Shown here one piece after another: positions 60,701 to 64,000 of a DNA stretch of 64,000 nucleotides. This DNA is from Lycorma delicatula. Its lineage: Eukaryota > Arthropoda > Insecta > Hemiptera > Fulgoridae. The stretch's first letter is position 1, and the number at the start of each line of letters is the position of its first letter. Under the pieces are notes generated by a model. It saw only the letters and a program-made list of their open reading frames with translations, did not search any database and was not told the DNA's origin. The position numbers and the translations under genes were made by a program. The stretch covers positions 17,752,022 through 17,816,021 of the forward strand of contig NC_134465.1 of NCBI RefSeq assembly GCF_047948215.1, in the 5' to 3' direction.

Positions 60701-63415
60701 TTGAATTATAATTTTAATACCACTGTATGATATATAAATAAGTACATTTACTTATTAATGCTATTTTAAAATAAGTTTGGTTGATTAGGAGGAGATTGTA
60801 AATGCCTAATCAGTTGTGTCTGATGGATCTACTCATATAATAAATCTACTCTCTTCGGATATAGACAAACAGCTATATTTTTACATTAAAATAACTTAAA
60901 AATCAAGGAATATTTAAAAATTATATTATTTAAAATATTATTGTAATCATTATGTCATAGATTAAGATATAGTGCACGATTTAAACTAGATTTCATCATC
61001 ATCATTAGTAGATGAAGTGGAAACAATAATTGCAGTCTCTAAACAATATCAAATTAATAAGGTTAGTTGTTATCTACACAACAAACAAAATAAAATGTAA
61101 TTAAATTTGTTCTACCATTCACGTGTTGATAGAATTGTTTTTTTGGTGATAGTAAATTTCCTAGTAAGCTAAAATGATCAAAGGTTGCATTAATTTTTCT
61201 GAATAAGAAATCTTATTAGATAGGTTATTTTATAACAATTTGATGCAAACTAAATTTAGTATAGAAAATTTTATTGTATTGTTAAACAGTACAAAAAAAG
61301 TCAGCATTTACTTTTACCGATACAATATAATGAACTACAAAAATAGAGAAAAAAATATTAAGGCCAATTAAACTGATAATCAATTTTGAAAATGTTTATA
61401 TATCTTCAAAACTCTGTATCATTAAAACATGCCTGTTTTAATCAACTTTAAAAAGAAGGCAGTTTAAATGACAGAACAAAAAGCTTGTAGGTTTATTTTG
61501 AATGTCAGTAAAAGCTATGAATATAAAAAATTACATTTTTTTTTAGCTAATGGTAATAAGTGGATGGATAATTGCAATGATATGTTGCTTAGTATCTTTT
61601 TTTGGGATGTATCCATTTGTACAACATGATCATAAATATAATTCAATTATTGAACCTCTTTATGAGTCACTGAATCGAAACTTATGGGCAATTGGAATCG
61701 GTTGGATTATACTTGCATGTCAAACTGGTCATGGAGGTAATCATAAATATATATTATGCATTTTTTAAAGTAATATTTTTAATGTAATTTAAGAATACAT
61801 TTTGAACTCTATGGTGAATAAGTAAGCTCTATTCAGTGGGTTCCAAATATGAGGAATAAGTTGTAAAGAAAATTTTTGATTAAATGGAATTACAGACAAA
61901 CCGCTAAGACTTATACAAGTTTTTCCACATGGTACTGAATGTGTTAATAAAATTTTGTTTGTGTTTTAATTTCAAAATGTTTCATTTTCAAATATTTATA
62001 AACCTAAATAAAGTTTGCTTTACTAAGATTTTACCCTTCACGAATATTGTATGTGAAATAAACATTATATTCATTAAATCATACCACAACACAGTAACAG
62101 ACCAAAACTATACCAAAAATTTTGATGAAATAACAAAATACAACTGTTTCAATAAAATAATTAGCTTACAATAGCCTTGCAGAATGAAAGAATATTATCG
62201 TTTTAGTCAACTGTTTTTTTAAATGGTTATTCCTACTGTTACCACATATATGCCTAATTTAATATCAGTGGACGATGAACACGGTATAGCAACTCAGATG
62301 TGAGTGGCGCACAGTATACGGATGCGCTGATACAAGCATCACTATGCTGTGCATTCTCCCATCATAGTGGCGCTGCAGCCCCCCCCCCCCACTCTCAGGC
62401 TCCAATAAAAACGTGCTTAAGTGAATTTTCAATTAATCATCGACCATCACCTGGAGAAGACCAAGAAGAAGAAGAAAATAAAAGAAGACCGAAGAAGTTC
62501 CCTATTTTTATCTAATTTAAAGATTAGATTAAATATTAAATTAGTTAACATAAATTGCCAGCATTAAAAAGTAAGAAATTTACGAATACATTCAGCCACA
62601 TGCGAGTGAGTGTTCAGCACTGACAGTATAAATAACTCACCGTGTAGTTGTGTTTTTCAGGTTTCTCAAACGTTTTATGTTCCAAGAAATATATAAATGT
62701 TGATAACTAGAATAATTAAGTGAGTTAAAAGCAAAAAAAATAATTCAGCACGGAGAGTTAAAACACCAATGAAAAGAAGCAGTGAATGGTAGAAAAATCT
62801 AGGAAAATCCAATGCAAAAATCTTAAACTTACTTAATTTTACTTATGACTCTTCAAAAAATTCTCTATCAAACAAAACTGATAAGACTGATTGTTAGAAG
62901 ATTTTTAGTTTTGAATGTATTGACAAATGGAAGTTCAAATAAAAAATAATACTTTTAAAAATTATATCTCTTGCAATATTTTTATATTAATGTTTTGTAC
63001 TTTGAAAAACATCTTGGTCCACAAAATTTGTATTCATTATTATGTAGAAAATAAAATACTGCTAGCTGAAACACAACAAATTCTGTGTAAATTCGGATTA
63101 TTTTGGGGAACATGAAAAAATATTTAAAAAAATAAAATGGTATAAAATAGATTTCATGACAACAGGCCAGATGTAATGACCAATTTTATAGACTGCACTT
63201 AATTGTTAATTCAAATACAACTCACAACTTATTTATCAACTTACACTAAAATTTTCATTTTATTTGTTACAGGAGTGATAAATACATTTTTATCATGTGA
63301 AACATTCCATTCTCTAGGTAAATTATCATACTGTCTTTATTTAACACATCCATTTATTCAGAAAGTAGAGTCTGGATATATTGATACACCAAGAAAATTC
63401 ACTGATTTATCTCGG
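40214..63415 (+). CDS. nrf-6-like: Gene B: tandem nrf-6-like paralog, partial at both ends, with a frameshift
   Basis: Proposed exons: 40214-40299, 45085-45275, 48946-49125, 51693-51855, 52402-52589, 58169-58301, 61547-61736, 63273-63415. They cover the acyltransferase-3 domain from its first helix to the LSYCLYLTHPF segment. The two last exons (gene A 27527 and 29681 equivalents) lie beyond the window, and the NRF-domain exons upstream were not found. Six exons match gene A in order, phase and nearly in length, which shows tandem duplication. The third exon carries a 10-bp duplication that puts a TGA in frame at 49090, so the locus may be a pseudogene. All other exons are open with good splice sites, so the lesion is recent or a sequence error. 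The function is inferred from the family: a membrane protein with lipid-related roles. Confidence 0.8.
41072..41590 (-). mobile_element. TIR element, unsplit copy, one end
   Basis: The right terminus of the family lies here as acttccttgtac at 41072-41083. The interior matches the 25550-27040 element in reverse: 'gcttttggttcaatcgatcg', 'taatcgtttttgagttatcc' and 'gacgtcacgccg'. It lacks the LINE that splits the other copy. The far end near 41590 is lost or diverged. Confidence 0.65.
41840..42110 (-). other. Unrecognised minus-strand ORF ending at an A tract
   Basis: An 82-codon minus-strand frame (42110-41862) ends in a stop and then 'aaataaattaaaaaaaaaaa', that is, an AATAAA directly before an A run. 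This looks like the 3' end of a retroposed transcript or a LINE tail. The translated segment (RWECHSYIYIGGNLTKAKLL and on) is not one I recognise. It may be chance. Confidence 0.3.
42826..43471 (+). pseudogene. Unidentified charged ORF interrupted by a SINE
   Basis: A frame opens before 42826 and runs into the SINE at 43006. The same frame resumes directly after it at 43304 and runs to the TAA at 43468-43470. With the SINE and one target copy ignored, the two parts (about 60 and 55 codons) are in frame. The second part is charged and helical (LKLADVEGDEQRKPKMYANN, EELERKKLF). After the stop, other frames to 43735 are rich in Asp/Glu (YKDDVEDIYTEDEQGS). I do not recognise it for certain. It resembles small proteins I associate with Polinton/Maverick-type elements of arthropods, at low confidence. 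Confidence 0.4.
43006..43289 (-). repeat. tRNA-derived SINE, long family (copy 4)
   Basis: Flanked by ttatcgtgaatact (42992-43005) and ttatcatgaatact (43290-43303), a 14-bp target duplication with one mismatch. It starts with T-rich tail and tctccggtaattacctttca and ends with the head ctagaccaacccggtggg on the + strand. It lies inside the ORF described above. Confidence 0.82.
43986..44954 (+). mobile_element. piggyBac-like element with zinc-finger relic
   Basis: The left end is TTAA (43982-43985) then cccttaactgatcgc. The right end is gatcagttaaggg ending at 44954, followed by ATAA, one base off TTAA. So it has 13-bp perfect TIRs (cccttaactgatc). Inside, + strand 44381-44500 reads KRCLLCLSTKDTVC, stops, then HCVKCGHYIFKNHTSFICKD and C. 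This is the C-x2-C ... C-x2-C ... H ... C-x2-C Cys-rich C terminus of piggyBac transposases (known motif). At 969 bp with stops, the DDD core is absent. A second short motif, 'ggtctgtatgacctgagaca' at left versus gttgagtcactatgacccga at right, gives subterminal inverted repeats. Confidence 0.78.
45085..45275 (+). CDS. Gene B exon: IHGLRFIS segment
   Basis: The acceptor is cttcttttaag at 45084 and the donor gtaagt at 45276. Two bases complete a Ser codon, then TIFQVILSFSAKNNLKSLLE, KDNNPKSIKSIHGLRFISAF, EILTVHRVQIDSQPLTNPFV and LDE. This matches 'LL.FS...NlkkL ... ikciHGlRfLSm.wVvlgH' at the start of the acyltransferase-3 domain. The conserved catalytic-type His is at the VHR position. Ends phase 0. 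The gene A equivalent is left of the window. Confidence 0.87.
46492..46653 (-). repeat. tRNA-derived SINE, short family (copy 2)
   Basis: Perfect 15-bp target duplication actatgcagtgaatt at 46477-46491 and 46654-46668. On the minus strand it starts gctggcctccgtggcgcgaa with B box ggattcgaatcc, a good Pol III promoter, and ends ggtggatccggaggttaaaa. Length 162 bp. Copy 1 of the family is at 31740-31895. Confidence 0.85.
47232..48235 (-). mobile_element. 3' end of an R1/LOA-like LINE, with nested SINE
   Basis: Minus strand from 48235: ELVGDLERVGYFLTQFLSGH then SCFRLYLYARG, matching 'l.y.lTQ.LTGHGcFr.YLhr.g' in the C terminus of I/R1-type elements (known). The minus-strand end reads ggggagttttagttggtgag ... 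gatttcccctccaccaacgt and an A run (T run at 47238-47249), a typical 3' UTR of such elements. The zinc-finger Cys residues are lost. The SINE at 47490-47775 splits it. Confidence 0.6.
47490..47775 (-). repeat. tRNA-derived SINE, long family (copy 5)
   Basis: Perfect 14-bp target duplication tgggcctaactcag at 47476-47489 and 47776-47789. Full length (286 bp): T-rich tail and tctgtttagcctctggaaat on the left, head ccactacatcaacccagtgg on the right. Confidence 0.87.
48946..49125 (+). CDS. Gene B exon: FFLISGLL helix, with frameshifting duplication
   Basis: The acceptor is aaatttttttcag at 48945 and the donor gtatga at 49126. It encodes EIRKLSHTILINGYIFVDVF then FLISGLLVSYTLINRYKCSN. Then the 10-mer aaatggagtg is present twice in a row (49062-49071, 49072-49081). 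Reading straight on gives a TGA at 49090-49092. Taking one copy away on paper leaves a frame ending in the HRYIR that gene A has, with the right phase at the donor. So the exon is homologous throughout and broken only by this duplication. Confidence 0.85.
50415..51325 (+). mobile_element. Possible non-autonomous Helitron-like repeat with polypurine core
   Basis: It opens aaaagagaaggccctgactg and closes gtgacagggtacactagt. In between lie agcacgggcaaagccgtgat and 'gcgagtgaagc'/'gtgagcgaagtcgtgac' motifs. This style of start and of C-T-A-G-T end is common in insect non-autonomous repeats that are often Helitron-like (from memory). The class is uncertain, since there is no coding part. Confidence 0.4.
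50724..50905 (+). repeat. ~180-bp polypurine (A/G) tract
   Basis: The + strand is almost only A and G (gggaagaaggagaaagggaa and so on) with few interruptions. All open frames here on both strands are by-products of this composition. Confidence 0.85.
51693..51855 (+). CDS. Gene B exon: ITPPVV helix
   Basis: The acceptor is ttttgttgcag at 51692 and the donor gtaagc at 51856. It completes Arg, then encodes ITPPVVILIMLTLLTNILCC, GYSRDRMENRTNNCEQLWYT and TLLYAQNYIEPHST. The Cys and W-Y pattern is as in gene A 5260-5422, with the same 163-nt length. Confidence 0.87.
51856..52401. other. Gene B intron, 0.5 kb
   Basis: Short AT-rich intron with no recognised element. Confidence 0.7.
52402..52589 (+). 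CDS. Gene B exon: WYLSADMQ and two helices
   Basis: The acceptor is gtgtttttacag at 52401 and the donor gtaagt at 52590. It encodes CVPQAWYLSADMQMFLFSPI, then LLYIPTKRPKAIFHLLFSLV and IMNTLTTFILSHIYKIIASN, DG and two bases of Pro. One codon shorter than gene A 7835-8025, otherwise parallel. Confidence 0.88.
54705..56429 (-). pseudogene. RT part of the truncated LINE (574 aa frame)
   Basis: It matches the intact copy from about residue 408 to the C terminus: NGRKAPGIDGIPVELL, QFGFRKSIGTREAI, RQGCSLSPLLFNLYME, RFADDIAILAES and the final LDRESWRAASNQSND. A small in-frame deletion near 55137 (FRSKIRKRF against FTSKINLNVRKRF) is visible. The RT box is intact, but the frame is cut off from its endonuclease. 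Confidence 0.85.
56689..57315 (-). pseudogene. Endonuclease part of the truncated LINE
   Basis: The frame covers residues about 102-310 of the family: VGDWNAST, YQIDYIMV and DSDHNLVIM are present, but the N-terminal GAWNVRSL and SEVRW steps are lost by 5' truncation. It is out of frame with the RT part. Confidence 0.82.
58169..58301 (+). CDS. Gene B exon: YTRAGPWIIGFGLG helix
   Basis: The acceptor is atttttatcaaaag at 58168, the same unusual border as gene A. The donor is gtaatg at 58302. It encodes SGLMRERSLTTYTPFYTRAG, then PWIIGFGLGLILEQHNKQPI and MMKK. 133 nt, as in gene A. Confidence 0.84.
58302..61546. other. Gene B intron, 3.2 kb
   Basis: AT-rich throughout. I see no mobile element, RNA gene or coding motif. 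Confidence 0.6.
61547..61736 (+). CDS. Gene B exon: two helices, GMYPF loop
   Basis: The acceptor is cattttttttttag at 61546 and the donor gtaatc at 61737. It encodes LMVISGWIIAMICCLVSFFG, MYPFVQHDHKYNSIIEPLYE, SLNRNLWAIGIGWIILACQT and GHG plus one base. 190 nt, as in gene A 14245-14434. Confidence 0.88.
61737..63272. other. Gene B intron, 1.5 kb
   Basis: A GC-richer patch at 62275-62520 with a C13-type run (near 62379) and text about 'ccaataaaaacgtgcttaag' followed by purine-rich agaagaccaag repeats stands out. It might be a solo LTR (polyadenylation signal in a GC-rich block), but no ends were established. The remainder is AT-rich. Confidence 0.5.
63273..63415 (+). CDS. Gene B exon: LSYCLYLTHPF segment
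   Basis: The acceptor is ttatttgttacag at 63272 and the donor gtaata at 63416. It completes Gly, then encodes VINTFLSCETFHSLGKLSYC, LYLTHPFIQKVESGYIDTPR and KFTDLSR. 143 nt, as in gene A 18072-18214. This is the last gene B exon in the window. Confidence 0.88.
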
Positions 63416-64000
63416 GTAATAAATGCACCAAAATTATAAAATAATGTTTTAGTAATATTATTAAATTTTACTAAATCAAAATTTAAGTAATGAATTTTTG
63501 ATTATAAATGGCAATAGAGAAAAATTTGTAATTACACCAGTAAGATCTGTAATTAGATTAAAGTAAGACTAGATTAAATCTTCATCACCTCATTAATCTT
63601 ATTAGGATTGCTATTCCAAAATTTAATTCAGAAGAATGAATAGAATTTATTATTTATTATATATATATTATTTTTATTATTAATTTCTCAGCCTCTGCCA
63701 GCAGGCATAAACTGTCTCTTTCCGAGTTGTTTTCAAATTTGGTTAAAAGTAATATAACAATATTGAAATAATAACAATATCTTATTCTAGGATAACTAGG
63801 TTAATTTTTCAGTTCTGCTTTACACTTTTTCATAATTTGCAGTTTTTGGATCATTTAGCTAGTTAGACCATTTAACATGTAACAGCTGGGATGTCCTACT
63901 CCAAAGATATGTCAAGTAATAGACTTGACTACTATGCAGCCATTATGCACCTTGTCAATGTGCTGTGATTTTGCCAGTGAGATTAGCTCGCTGGATTTTT
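63416..64000. other. Gene B intron continuing past the right edge
   Basis: AT-rich with a (TA)n tract near 63655-63675. From 63690 on the sequence is less AT-rich, without a motif I recognise. Confidence 0.6.

Overview
The window is eukaryotic nuclear DNA: very AT-rich, with spliced genes, long introns and many eukaryotic transposable elements. Insect DNA fits best, because the gene family, the RTE-like LINE, the mariner and piggyBac remnants and the tRNA-derived SINEs are all typical of insects. A hemipteran is my guess, at low confidence; nothing in the window names the species.

The only host genes I can support are two head-to-tail paralogs on the + strand, related to 'nose resistant to fluoxetine protein 6' (nrf-6), multi-pass membrane proteins with an acyltransferase-3 domain. 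Gene A enters from the left edge. Eight exons lie between 154 and 29742, giving 386 codons plus a stop, and they include the true C terminus. Gene B starts in the window with its first recognisable exon at 40214 and leaves at the right edge. Eight exons are visible (40214-63415), and its last two exons must lie beyond 64000. Six exons are present in both genes, with the same intron positions and phases, so this is a tandem duplication. The N-terminal exons of A lie left of the window. Those of B (the cysteine-rich extracellular NRF region) should lie between 29743 and 40213, but I could not find them. One exon of gene B carries a perfect 10-bp tandem duplication (49062-49081) that shifts the frame, so B is either a recent pseudogene or has a sequence error there.

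Most of the rest is intron or intergenic DNA loaded with mobile elements. Gene A introns hold a deleted non-LTR retrotransposon (1535-3150), mariner-type remnants, a Helitron-like fragment, a GC-rich island (about 15540-17100), a piggyBac-like element with TTAA ends (18326-19296), an apparently complete RTE-like LINE with an intact 983-residue ORF and an 11-bp target duplication (19345-22618), and a TIR element split by a second, truncated LINE copy (25550-27040).

The A-B interval holds a cluster of tRNA-derived SINEs (31740-32780), two mariner remnants and a second GC-richer stretch. Gene B introns hold a second copy of the TIR element, an unidentified charged ORF split by a SINE (42826-43471), a second piggyBac-like element (43986-44954), an R1/LOA-like LINE tail with a nested SINE, a polypurine tract, and a third LINE copy in antisense (54689-57362).

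I found no CRISPR array, operon or obviously new molecular system. The most informative signals are the frameshifting 10-bp duplication, the datable nested insertions, the two piggyBac-like relics and the SINE-split ORF.
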